In this document: one piece after another, positions 1-10,822 of the stretch
Layout: every line of letters starts with the position of its first letter
Numbering within the stretch: position 1 is the first letter of the stretch
Assembly (NCBI GenBank): GCA_964019165.1
Contig: OZ025272.1
Span: forward strand, 10,073,856-10,137,855
Reading direction: 5' to 3'
Origin: Mastigias papua
Lineage: Eukaryota; Cnidaria; Scyphozoa; Rhizostomeae; Mastigiidae
DNA length: 64,000 nucleotides
Made by a program: the position numbers and the translations under genes
Notes under the pieces: generated by a model
Seen by the model: only the letters and a program-made list of their open reading frames with translations
Databases searched by the model: none
What the model was told of the DNA's origin: nothing

Positions 1-435
1 AGTATAAAACTTGATCAATAAATGGTAAACGTGCTTCTTATAGAGCCACATGTATTCCTAGATAGTGTGGAGAAGTCGCAAGGAACACCCGTGCACATGT
101 ATTAGGCTCAATAATGCAGAACGTGGACTCTGATCGATAGAAATACAAGGTCCAAAGGCTGAAACATCCACTTTCGTTAGCAACTAATACTTTCTCTCTA
201 TTATTGTGGGTATTTTTAGATGCACAGTATATATACCATGCATATATTTCTTTCATTTGGTGTATTATGTAGCAAGTACTTCAGTTGTTGCTATGTGCAA
301 TTTTGAATGACTTCCTCACTCATTTTCCTGCTCATCTACAACATTGATTTGACGTTGGTTGGTGTTGTATAGTCACTGGACGGAAATGACACCACCCACT
401 ACGATTTGATTGGACAGTCTTTTATCCTCAGATAC

Positions 436-591
436 TCAGTCGCAGGTTTGATTGGCTGAGTTTCGACAGTAAGATAGCGTATTGAGTGGACATTTTCGAT
501 CGGAGGTCGGCTCCAGATCGTTCCGTAGAATCTCTTTTGATGCGTGGCTGGCTGACGGGATGGTAGCCCCGACAACTCGTACAAACTTCAT
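436..591 (-). CDS. Possible short divergent ORF or first exon (hypothetical)
   Basis: An ATG at 591 on the minus strand opens 51 codons ending in TGA at 436. It lies about 205 bases from the PEPCK start and points the other way, in a locally GC-richer patch, which is what a divergent promoter would look like. The peptide is basic at its start and matches no family I recognise. It could instead be chance, or 5' leader DNA of PEPCK read backwards. Confidence 0.15.
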   Translation of the reverse strand: MKFVRVVGATIPSASHASKEILRNDLEPTSDRKCPLNTLSYCRNSANQTCD

Positions 592-796
592 TGCCACATC
601 ATCAGTACTGACTGAATTAGTATTTATGTAGTAAAAACGTTAAAAGGCAACAATGAACAGGTGTATTCCATTCATTAGGTGGGTTTTGAAGCAATGATTT
701 ATTTTATGATAATTGTTTGTTCCTTCGAACTCCAGTTGGGCCTAAGTTTTATGTTGTTATCACGTGTCCGACTAGTGTTACGGTACTCAACAGTGC

Positions 797-3700
797 ATGA
801 CTCTTGTTTTTAGATTCCCCATTCGGAATCTACTTAAATCATACCATTTTCGAAGACATATGGCTTCCTTACCAGATGGGATCACCGTCGTGAGGGGCGA
901 TTTCAAAGCCCTTGCACCGCGCGTTCAAGAATTCATCGCCGAGAGAGCCACCTTGTGCAAACCAGATAGCCTTCACATTTGCGATGGATCGGACGAAGAA
1001 TTTAGAAAAATTCTTTCTAATATGGAATTGGCAGGACAAGTGACAAAGTTGCCAAAATATGAAGGATGGTAAGTCTTAACGGGCAGTTAGCACTTGTTGG
1101 TAACAGGAATATACATGCTTCCTTTAGAACACCCCTGCCACACCCACCGAATAGGCGTCAGAAGATGGAGGATAAAAACAACACGCAGATTTGAAATATT
1201 CTATACATACTTGTTCTGTAGGTTATTTTCGCTGGAAAGTCGCTACTTCAACACGTCATATATGCCAATCTGTTTTCTTTGTTGTTGGTACGGAGATCCT
1301 CATTCTTTGCTAAATTTGGCCCATATTTATTAAGGTTGGATGTACTAAGATGAGGCAGGAAAACTTGTTCCAAGTTATTGGTGAAGGACTATTTATTACA
1401 TTAAGACGCGCATTCGACATGAAACAGTCATAATTGCGCAGGAAGATGTATTTTGCCATATGTTTTTGCTATGAATTGATTGATCTGTTGCTGGCAAGAC
1501 AAGTTTAGACTCGTAAGTTTAGGCCTATTCTATCTATGAAATTTATGTGGTTCAACATTGAACTTCAACATTGAACATTGAACAAATCAGAGTGTATGTT
1601 GAGTGGTGCAAGAATGACTCAAATTTGTCTATTTTAGTTATCTTGTCAGAACTAACCCCGCAGATGTGGCAAGAGTGGAATCAAAGACTGTCATTTGCAC
1701 TGAGAGTAAGAGGGAAAGCATCCCCATCCCAAAGGATGGTGTTGTAGGGACCGTTGGTCACTGGTCACACCCAGTTGAAATGAAAGCCAAGCTTAACAAT
1801 TTGTTTGATGGATGTATGAAAGGTATGTTAACCAATTAGTTAGGACAGTTATTTGTTTTAGCAGAGGTATCTGGATCAGATTCAGGAGGCAAAGTTTTTA
1901 ACATACACTGTAGTTAACTATTGTCAACAAATCAGTGTTCTGATTCTAATTTCGATTCAGTTGTAAAATTTTTGAATATATTCATACAAATATATCCATG
2001 TGGAAAGCATAACATGTGCGTTTCATATTGCAACTTATGTTGCTATAAATGTTGAAACTCCTTAGTGCAATATGTTACTCTGGAGAGCACTTCTGTTACG
2101 TTCATCTGTCTTTTTCTCTCTTTGAATAGGTAGAACAATGTACTTGATTCCGTTCAGTATGGGACCAGTTGGATCCCCATTGTCAAAGATTGGTCTTGAA
2201 ATAACAGACTCGCCATATGTTGTGTGCTGCATGAGAATTATGACCAGAATAGGATCTCGTGTTTTGGATGTACTGAAAAATGATCCATTTGTTCGATGTT
2301 TACACTCTGTTGGCAAACCTTTGCCATCAGAGCCAGACCCATACAACTGGCCATGCAATCCAGAGAAAACGATCATCACCCACTTTCCACATACAAAGGA
2401 AATTGTTTCATTTGGTAGTGGGTATGGTGGAAACTCGCTTCTAGGAAAGAAGTGCTTTGCATTGCGTATTGCATCCACTCTTGCAAGAGATGAAGGATGG
2501 CTTGCTGAGCACATGCTGGTAAGGATCAGTTTCAAATTTTTATGTACATTGCAGCATCTTTTAAATGGTACTTAGTTCTCAGATGTCCTTAAGTAGTAGA
2601 ATGACAAGTAGTGGAAATTTTGTATGCTTGTTTTGTTGTACGGAGCAATTTACTTGTGGTACTGAAAAGAAAAATTACTTAGAAAAGGAAATGATCAAAA
2701 GCTACTGAAAGCTTTTACAGTTTGTTAGAAATGTTGATGATGATCATGGCATGGTGATTAGATTAAACTTTTGCGTAACCCAGTCCTTGATTTTGGTACT
2801 AGATTTATTTCTGTATACTACCATTAATAAACCAAGCCTTACTGATAAAATGCTCAACTTTTTAAATTTAAGATTATGGGTCTTACAAATCCTAAAGGAG
2901 AGAAGAAGTACATCACAGCAGCTTTCCCAAGTGCATGTGGGAAAACTAATCTTGCTATGCTTACACCTACCATCCCTGGATGGAAGGTTGAATGTGTGGG
3001 TGATGATATTGCATGGATGAAGTTTGATGAAGAGGGAAACCTTAGAGCTATAAACCCTGAAAGTGGGTTCTTTGGTGTTTGTCCAGGAACATCTCATTAT
3101 ACTAATGCAATGGCCATGGAGGCTCTTAAATTTGATTCAGTTTTTACAAATACTGCAGAAACAAGTGATGGTGGCTTCTTCTGGGAGGGTAAGCAATGTA
3201 TGCTCTTTGTTTGATTATATGACTTGGGGGTGACCAGTAGTCAGGGAAAAGAAACAGGGAATCATGGATTGGCAGCAAGTGTAATTTCTGTCATGGAAAC
3301 CAAGCAACCATGAGAGAATTTTGCAAAAATTTGGAGGAAGTCAGGAATCTCATTTGTACTTTTAAAAATTTAAACTATCTTTTGTGTATGTTGTATTTCA
3401 CTGAGCACAGGAATATCAAATGGCAGTGGAATTATTGGTGAATTGGTCAATTTCGTTGGGAAGCCAGGTTAAATCAGGTACTGTCATAAGCAAAGCCTAC
3501 TGGTAACCTTGAAGATATTAATGTATTATCATTCCATGTAAGCAGTTTTATAAAGCAATATTTTCCATTGCAGGCCTTGAAGATGAAATTGATCTTAGCA
3601 AGGTAGAAGTTACTTCTTGGTTAAGGGAGAGAAACTGGAAGGCTGGTGGCTCAACTAAAGCTGCACACCCTAACTCCAGGTTTTGTGCACCAAGTAGAAA

Positions 3701-5997
3701 TTGCCCAATCATGGATCCAGATTGGGAAAGTCCAAAAGGTGTACCAATCTCAGCCATTATTTTTGGGGGAAGACGACCAGAAGGTGTCCCACTTGTATAT
3801 GAAGCTAATGATTGGAATCATGGCGTATTTGTTGCTTCATCACTTTGCTCAGAGGCCACAGCTGCTGCTGAACACAAATCCAAAGTTGTGATGAGGGATC
3901 CTTTTGCAATGAGGCCATTCTTTGGATACAATGCAGGGCACTACTTTCAGCACTGGCTGAACATTGGAAAGAGAAAAGGTGCAAAGTTGCCCAAAATATA
4001 CCATGTTAATTGGTTTAGAAAGGGAGATGATGGCAAGTTTATGTGGCCAGGTAATTTACTTACTTGTTGTTCATGGTTTGTAGCACAAGGTTTTAAAGGC
4101 TGCATTGTTTTATCATTGGCTGCACTGGTATTGCAGTATTTTACTTATTAAGGATATGTCTTTTGGAATGTGAGGTTCTGCATTTCCCATTTGAAACTGA
4201 TGGTGATGTGATGCATTTTACTGTAGATTAATTTATTGAATCTTCACATGTCATGCAGGATTGATACTACACTGTAGTATTATGATTGCCTTATTTCCAA
4301 TCACTTGATCCTGTTCATCATAGAGTCTTACTTGGTGTGATGTGATTGAGTATGACACTTTGTTTCACATTACTCATTGTGGTATTCTGTTCTTGATGCC
4401 ACAAGCATAACATGGTGACAGGAGTAGCTAGCATATATTGGTAGATTCATTCATAGTATGATACACAGTTTTGATAGATTACAGTAATAATTGATTTGGT
4501 TGTAGGAAACTGCAGTTTGAGTGTGAAATTTAGAACCAAAATTGTGACAAACAAGAGGCATTTCATTATCTTTTGGGACTTTTCATTTTGCAACATATAA
4601 CATTAAACTAGTGACATAATCAGTGTTAGACTTAAACTTTGACTCCACTCCAACATGAGCCATCGTCAGAAAGGGATAAGAATATGGAGAGTAAGGTCTT
4701 TTATAGACTGGGTACAAAAGAGAGATTGAAATTATGGATATCATCCATAGGAGACAATATCAGCAGAACAGGTCACAGTATCAAAATGGAACAGTTAACA
4801 ATCCTTACCAGAAGAGATGACACTGTTGACCTCCTTATTCATGACAGCCTTCTTATTCAGAAGGATAGACCTAGCCTTAACTCCCAGTAATCTTCCTTTC
4901 CCTTAGTACTTTTATAGTTGTTAGTTTACCCCACCCTCTGTAGTTGTTCATTTCCGTTTATTGATTTTTCCAGTTTTTTCCCAATATTTTGTTACTCCAC
5001 AGTATTCCCTTGATCTTTCTCCCCAGTTGTTTATCCCTGGCTTTCCTCATTGTCATCCCTTTCTGATAATGTTTGAGTCAAAACGTCTATATTTGATATG
5101 TCACTAGTATGTCTCTGGTACTTGCCGCAATTCTGGTTCTAGAGTTTATGGCAATACGCCATAAGATGAGCAGGTGGTTATGATTTTTCATTGTGTGGGA
5201 AAGGATGCTATTGTGTATAATATGGTTGAATGGTCAGAGGTTGGGACTTCTGAATCTTCTGGATCATCAGCATCTTCTGTAGTTCAACTGAAGGATGAAC
5301 CAGATGAAGTTCTGAAGAACTTTATGATAACTGTAACCCTTGTACGAATGCAGATGATTAAGTGAGGATGGATCAGGAAAGGCTGTGTTTTTGTGGACAG
5401 TCAGAAGAACTCAGGAAATTTTTATTGAAACTTGCAGAATGTCAGGAGTAATTCAAGAAGTTTTATCATCTGTGGACATGAATTATTTGGTGCCCAATAG
5501 ATGACTCTACACATTTAACAGTTTTTAACGATGGGACAGTCTCATCATTTGTAGTGCTGTTTGGTCGGGGGAAATATTGTGTATTTCTGATATGTAGTCA
5601 GGAAAACACCTTTTTGAGAGAAAATCAGGGAAGTTGAGAAAGTATTAGGTAGGATGTGTATGAGCCCTATCATGAAGGAGTTGTAAGATTTGTGTTTTGG
5701 TTCTTAGGATTTGGAGAAAACATGCGTGTCCTGGAATGGATCTGTAGACGTGTAGATGGTGAGGATATTGCTCAGCCATCGCCAGTTGGCCTTGTTCCTA
5801 AGCCTGGCTCAATCAATATTGATGGATTAGGCAATATTGACATGGAAGGACTAATGACTATCCCTAAAAAGTACTGGAAGGAAGAATTGGAAAGATTGAA
5901 GAAGTACTATGAAGACCAGTTTAATGAAGATTTGCCAGCTGAACTCTGGAATCAGTTCAATGCTCTTCGAGACCGCATCAACAACATTTCTGAATAA
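797..5997 (+). CDS. PEPCK: Phosphoenolpyruvate carboxykinase, GTP-dependent (six coding exons)
   Basis: PEPCK converts oxaloacetate and GTP into phosphoenolpyruvate, GDP and CO2, the committed gluconeogenic step, in cytosol or mitochondria. Coding exons are 797-1068, 1638-1822, 2130-2518, 2873-3188, 3574-4050 and 5708-5997. All phases agree and give 642 residues; vertebrate PCK2 has 640 and PCK1 622. Family marks: HICDGS near residue 60, SPLSKIG and [15 protein letters not shown] in exon 3, the P-loop [11 protein letters not shown] with the hyper-reactive Cys about 304, the metal-binding [10 protein letters not shown] (Asp about 327), HPNSRFC (Arg about 423), [12 protein letters not shown] and NWFRK in exon 5. 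The catalytic set looks intact. The first 21 residues are basic and hydrophobic without acidic residues, like a mitochondrial presequence. An internal ATG at 860 would give a 621-residue cytosolic-size form. A pyrimidine run plus AG at 803-812 may be a splice acceptor, so the 5' end is uncertain. An ATTAAA at 6114 may be the poly(A) signal. Confidence 0.97.
3234..3362 (+). repeat. Dispersed GTCAGGGAAA-type repeat, copy in PEPCK intron 4
   Basis: The intron holds GTCAGGGAAAAGAAACAGGG followed about 95 bases later by GTCAGGAATCTC. The same phrase recurs in PEPCK intron 5 (5394-5640: CTCAGGAAATT, GTCAGGAAAAC, ATCAGGGAAG) and in reverse complement at 28615-28650 (TTTCCTGATTTTCCCCTGAC). Three diverged copies in both orientations indicate an old non-coding interspersed repeat. 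Confidence 0.4.
4640..4890 (+). pseudogene. Penelope-like element remnant (GIY-YIG C-terminal end)
   Basis: Inside PEPCK intron 5, an open stretch of about 83 codons has the pattern of the C-terminal end of Penelope-like GIY-YIG endonucleases: a basic segment, then [13 protein letters not shown], then [17 protein letters not shown], comparable to the usual TGH-I-W-----IL ... KESL-I----P-LN layout. The reverse transcriptase is absent, so this is a short 5'-truncated relic. Just upstream, CATGAGCCATCGTCAGAAAG resembles sequence often found near such element ends. The match is a remembered pattern, not a computed alignment. Confidence 0.5.
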
Positions 5998-5999
5998 GA

Positions 6000-7017
6000 C
6001 CACAGACTTATTGTTATAAAGTAGACTATGAATTCGCTGCTTGTATGCTTTGATAGCAAGTTTTGTGATACAGAGTTGTGCTTGGTGATGAATTGTCTTA
6101 CATGGTACATCTGATTAAAATGATATTCTAAATATGTCTACATCCCAGAACCTATAGATTTTGAAAAACACATTGCTGAATACTGATAGTACTTCTGGCT
6201 TCTTAGATGCTGACTCTTGTTGCCCACATATTGAAGTTGAATACTAGAGTGAACATGTCTGGAAGATTTTGTACCTCATATCCCCCCCCCCCCACAAAAG
6301 TGTAGTACACAGCATTTTTCACTACTATTGTATGGAGGTAACTGCTTACATGGTGGCTTTATTCTAGAAGATGCAGTGAATGCTGCTGTGGAATCATTTA
6401 CTTATCACTGTTATTTCCTAGGCAATCCGCATACTTAGGTTTCTTTGAATATTTTTTGCAGTTTATGTCATTTAGAAAATTAAGTTGAAAACTTTGCCAC
6501 TTTTTACTAATGGGATAGAATAGGAGAAATATATTGTTGCCTGGAAACTTTAGTTTAGTTACTGTGTGAAGGTGGTTTGAAGTGAAATTTATATAATGAT
6601 GCAAATAGGTGGGAAAACTTTGTTTTGTGTGTCAGTCTTACACCAGTAGCTGCTTATATACTTCATACACCATTAAACATACTTTGTTGTACACAAATAT
6701 TTATTGCATTTCCAAATGTGATTACTCCATTTATAGATTTATGTCAAAGTTGGGATGTAGATGAGAAACATTGTATGGAGGCTTTTCAACTTTCTATTTT
6801 GACAATATCATTGTATATGGTTACAGTTTCTTTGTTTTATTCCTGTTATATCTGGTGTGTGGGTTGTATGGAGTTTTAATTTCATTTATAACAATGTGTG
6901 TTATATACAACTAAGGACACAGTTGCAATGCAATTTAAGTAAAGCTGCAGTAATAATGACATTGAACTATGTGCTATCATAGAATGTTTTTATATATAGT
7001 AAATTGAGTGATGAGCT
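6000..7017. other. PEPCK 3' flank, no gene recognised
   Basis: After the PEPCK stop there is an ATTAAA at 6114 and a C10 run near 6285. Short open frames here (for example 6625-6879) are hydrophobic and resemble chance frames of AT-rich DNA. I see no exon, RNA gene or clear repeat. Confidence 0.5.
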
Positions 7018-7025
7018 CTCTAAAC

Positions 7026-8023
7026 CAGGAATCGCCAAACTAATGCCTGTAGGCCAACTGGCCTGTAGTCGAGGTGTCATTGGCCCACAAGAGGTATAAT
7101 AGATTTTCGAATTACGAAGATTATCTCAAATCTAGCAATGCATATCGTATACAAAGTGTATGGCCCAGTTCCTTGATTATAAATTAACTTGGGACAAGCA
7201 CATAAGTAGAACTTGTAAAAGGTTTTCATCAAAGCTAAGAGCATTAGAGAGGATGAAGTTCTTACCAACAAATGTCCTTGAAGAAATTTATTATAAAATG
7301 GTCGTTTTAGCAATCACTTATTGTATATCAATCTGGGGAAGCTGCTCAGTAGCTTTATTCCAGAAACTTGAGACAATTCATTCAAGAGCTGCCAGACAGA
7401 TTTTTAACTTGCCATGGGGCTATCCTGATGATGTCAGTCTGACTCGTGCAAAGTGGCAACCTCTCTCTTGCATTTACAAGTGCAGCATTATAAAATAGAT
7501 GCATAAGGTTTACTTCAACAAAGCAGACCAATCACTTCAAGGCCTATTTGAAAAACTTTGTACCAAAGCTATGCAGTATGGGATCCTTTCAAATTCAAAA
7601 TACCAAGATACAAAAAAGAGATAGGAAGGAACGGTCTTCAGCGCTGGGGCCCATTTATCTGGAATATGATACCATTAAACATTAAATCAATCATGAACAA
7701 AGACAGATTCAAAGAAACTCAAAACTCGGAAATGATTTTATAAAAACTTCTCCTTTAGAAGAGAGTAAATATTAATATCCAAGAAGGACTCTGACTTTTA
7801 CTATTAAATTAAAATTTTTTAACATATCTGTAAATATTTAGGCTTACTGAAATGGTTTATGTTTTCTAGGGTTTTTACTTGACTGTAATTAGGATTTATG
7901 TTATTTTGGAGGTCCACATCAACCTTTGGTTGCCTGACATTTAACCTGCTGCAACAAATAATGCATCTGATATGATAAGTTTTTGTTTGGCTGTAGCCTA
8001 CAAAATTTTATGAGAGATCCCTG
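7026..8023. mobile_element. Non-autonomous hAT-type DNA transposon
   Basis: The left end is CAGGAATCGCCAAACT at 7026, and the right end read inward is CAGGGATCTCTCATAA (to 8023). The flanks are CTCTAAAC (7018-7025) and CTCTAAAT (8024-8031), an 8-bp target duplication with one mismatch. An 8-bp duplication with CAGGG-like ends is the hAT superfamily signature. No transposase frame is present. The interior carries a LINE reverse transcriptase fragment at 7150-7745, so the element either captured it or was later invaded by it. Confidence 0.7.
7150..7745 (+). pseudogene. LINE reverse transcriptase C-terminal fragment
   Basis: The frames 7160-7498 and 7558-7743 read as the thumb and C-terminal tail of a non-LTR retrotransposon RT: LDYKLTWDKHISRTCKR, then a conserved hydrophobic ITYCISIWGSC block, LETIHSRAARQIFNLPW, and a tail ending RYKKEIGRNGLQRWGP-WN-IPL. 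A stop at about 7497 and a frameshift near 7555 break it. The palm domain with the catalytic aspartates is missing. It lies inside the hAT element 7026-8023. Confidence 0.75.
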
Positions 8024-8031
8024 CTCTAAAT

Positions 8032-9573
8032 GAATTAATGGAAGGAGACTGACAGAAAGTTAGAAGGTATATACGGAGCTTCCTAGTCTCACTCTGTAGG
8101 TGTGGGAATCGTGCATTTGAGTGATTTCTCATGCTCACGAAAAATCGCACACATTCTTGATAAAGATCATCCTTAGGAACCCTATAACATCAAACTAAGG
8201 AATTTCTCTTCAAAAGTGTTCTTGTTTAGCTCAAAATTCCCCGTGGTCAGTGGCAAGCATGAAAGGGGGTCACAGTGTTAGAGAGAAGGGCATGCAGCAA
8301 CATGTCAACCAGATGAATTCTTTACTAAGTAGGCATGAGACTTAACATAGCAGACTCGCAAAGTGGACCTAGCAAAGCAGTGGAATCCAGCAAACTATGA
8401 AAAAGGAAGCAATAAAATTACACTTAATTTTGATACACTTTATGTAAAGATATATTGAGTTAATCTTTAAAGAACGGAATTGAATACAAAAACCAAAGTA
8501 ACAGAGTCCAGAAAAAGTCACGGCTTCACGGCTCTGAACCGGAGGAAAATTTTGCTCTTTATGACGTATTTGAGGAAGGTTTTGAAATTTGTATCAACAA
8601 TCCAGTTTCAGCAAAGTTTTTATATAACGCGACATCAACTGTGAAGGGCATAGTCCAGTAAAAGCTTCCGAGACATACCAATGCAGAGTTCAAAAACTTT
8701 GGCTAGCTTTGATACATAAAAGAGGAAGGTTTATGATGAAGATTTGACTGCCGGAGGAAGGCTGGGCATTTTTCTGGACTCTGCAAAGTAATTTGGGGAC
8801 CATTCATTATTTGAAGAGGAGTTGGTACCGAAGGTAATGAGTTTTTGTCCAAAAAAACCATCTCATTCAACTAAAAATATGATGGAAAAGCGTCTACCAA
8901 CCAATGTTCCAAATGAAAACAAAATTACCCAACCCTTACCATAAAACTGACTTCAAGTGTCAAATAATGTGAGTTGTAAATGCAATACCTTCATTTTTAG
9001 CTGGGTTAACACACGCAGGTCTCCATACATCAGCAATTTGAGCAGAATTCTAGTGTACCTGCTGATCCCAATGCTCAAGATGCGTGCCATGCCAGTAGAG
9101 CACTAAGCCATTTAACAATCATGCAAAGGCCCAGCCAGCCAACTGAAATTTTCATTGAACACTTTACATATTAATGCCGAGTCACGTTCAGCGTTGTTCG
9201 GTTTTTTTGAGTGGGGGGTGGGTCAAACGACCAAACATTTCACTCAAAATGTGGCATTCAACGTCTCACGTGCGATCGCGATTGGGGCTTGGAACTGAGG
9301 TTGGGTGTCTGGAACTAGGGCAGACCACTGCACTGGGTCAGACTCAGACTCTTACAAAATCCTCTTTAAAGATCGAATCTCTCTCATCATCCAATCCCCT
9401 TTTGCTTTTGTTAACTGAGTCCATTCTTATATTCTTTAGCTTCAAAACACGGTTCATTACGCTGGGGAGCTCTGAGTCAATGTTTTTGGCGGGAAATTTC
9501 AAGATAATCTAGAGCCAAAGGGAGGGCCGACTTAGTCCTATCAAGTTGCAGCTAGAACCGGGTGTTAAAACTC
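8032..9573. other. Intergenic stretch without a recognisable gene
   Basis: No exon with splice context, RNA gene or terminal repeat is evident. The frame 9174-9512 is low-complexity in meaning and probably fortuitous. A consensus E2F-like string TTTTTGGCGGGAAAT sits at about 9484-9498, and a similar TTTGGCGGGA at about 10755 beyond the Harbinger-like insertion. Confidence 0.4.
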
Positions 9574-9576
9574 TAA

Positions 9577-10568
9577 GGGCTTGATTATATGAGGCAGGCT
9601 GGCTCGGTGCTGGCTCGCTTACAACCCGGTGCCAGCTCGGTATTATATGACAAATATGAGAACGGGCCAGCTCTGTGCCAACCCATTCTCAACCCGGGAA
9701 ATCACTAAAGATAGCAGATGCATACAGCAAACAACTGCAGTGTTAGATTATTGCTTTATCAAGATTGCAAACCTTTTTATAAGAATACTTAAATTTTTGC
9801 TGAGCCTTAATAGTTTTAAATTTTTTGTGAATTTGAACCTAAGAAAATTCTGTAATTACTCTTAAATTTTAGCAATGTTTGAGCATTAATACTCCTATAG
9901 AATATATTCTTATTATGAAAAGTGTGTAACTGACACTCCCTGAAGAGTTGCTGAGTCGCATTATAGTATAATGAATCTGAGACCCGATAAATGAAGTTCA
10001 CATTCGTTTTGTTTTCTAAAGAAAACTCAAATAAATAAAACACGTAAGCCTTGATGAAACCTGAACTTTGCAGTATTCTTAAATTTTTCATAAATCTCAG
10101 CAATTTTGAGCCTTGATATTTAAAGGTCCTAGCAATTGAACCTCACTGTTGTTATATAGTATCCAAAAGGTTTCAGTATGTCCCTACTAATTTACTACTC
10201 ATACTTGTATTTTCAACTATACATTTTACTGCTTTCAGTTTATTTGTTTGAAAAGCAGTAGTTACATTTTCGTCACAGAGCCAGTACACTACCATTTGTG
10301 GTTAGTTTTATGCCATTGCGCATGCACCAGCCCGTTTCTGTCCCGGGACCAGCTATTATATGAGCGAGCCAGCTCGGTTCAAGTGGGCTGCCCCGCTTCG
10401 TGAAAACGAGCCAGCTCGGCAAGTGAGCCAACCCGCTTTAAACCCGCTTCTAGCTCTCGTCATATAATCGCATTTTGTCTTTATTTGGGATTTGACCGAA
10501 GCACCGGGACAGCTCACTGAGCCGTAAACGAGCTACATGTGGGTCAGCTCGCTCATGTAATCAGGCCC
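9577..10568. mobile_element. PIF/Harbinger-like non-autonomous element with TAA target duplication
   Basis: The left end is GGGCTTGATTATATGAGGCA and the right end read inward is GGGCCTGATTACATGAGCGA; 16 of 20 positions agree. TAA occurs immediately on both sides (9574-9576 and 10569-10571). A 3-bp TWA duplication with a GGGCCTGAT-type terminus is the PIF/Harbinger pattern. Subterminal regions are packed with short CCAGCTCGG / GAGCCAGCTCGG motifs in both orientations, possible transposase-binding repeats. The 992-bp body has no long frame, so it is a MITE-like derivative needing a transposase supplied elsewhere. Confidence 0.7.
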
Positions 10569-10571
10569 TAA

Positions 10572-10822
10572 GGTGGGGGTGACACCCCATAGCCTCCTCA
10601 TTTGCGCCGCCGAGAACAGTAGAAGTTTTAATCATGCTTACAAAATATTGATGACCGAAACCGAACGTCCGACTAAATTTACTCTCAACATCGCTAAATA
10701 ACGCTGAACATGTTTGCCAAATGACTCAGCTTTTCACTCAACAGTTCACTGAACTTTGGCGGGACATAAGGGTACTGCGCAAAAGTAAGGGGCTTCAAGG
10801 CAAGATCCTTGCTCTTGACAAC
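10572..10822. other. Short spacer between Harbinger-like element and LINE
   Basis: A 250-base segment, richer in GC than its surroundings, with no open frame. It presumably adjoined 9200-9573 before the Harbinger-like insertion. Confidence 0.4.

Noticed and set aside
2062..2535. 157-codon minus-strand frame
   Set aside because: It is the reverse shadow of PEPCK exon 3 (2130-2518), whose + strand translation matches the family throughout.
9484..9498. E2F-like site TTTTTGGCGGGAAAT, with a second at about 10755
   Set aside because: No promoter or cell-cycle gene was found near it; a short motif alone is not evidence of regulation.
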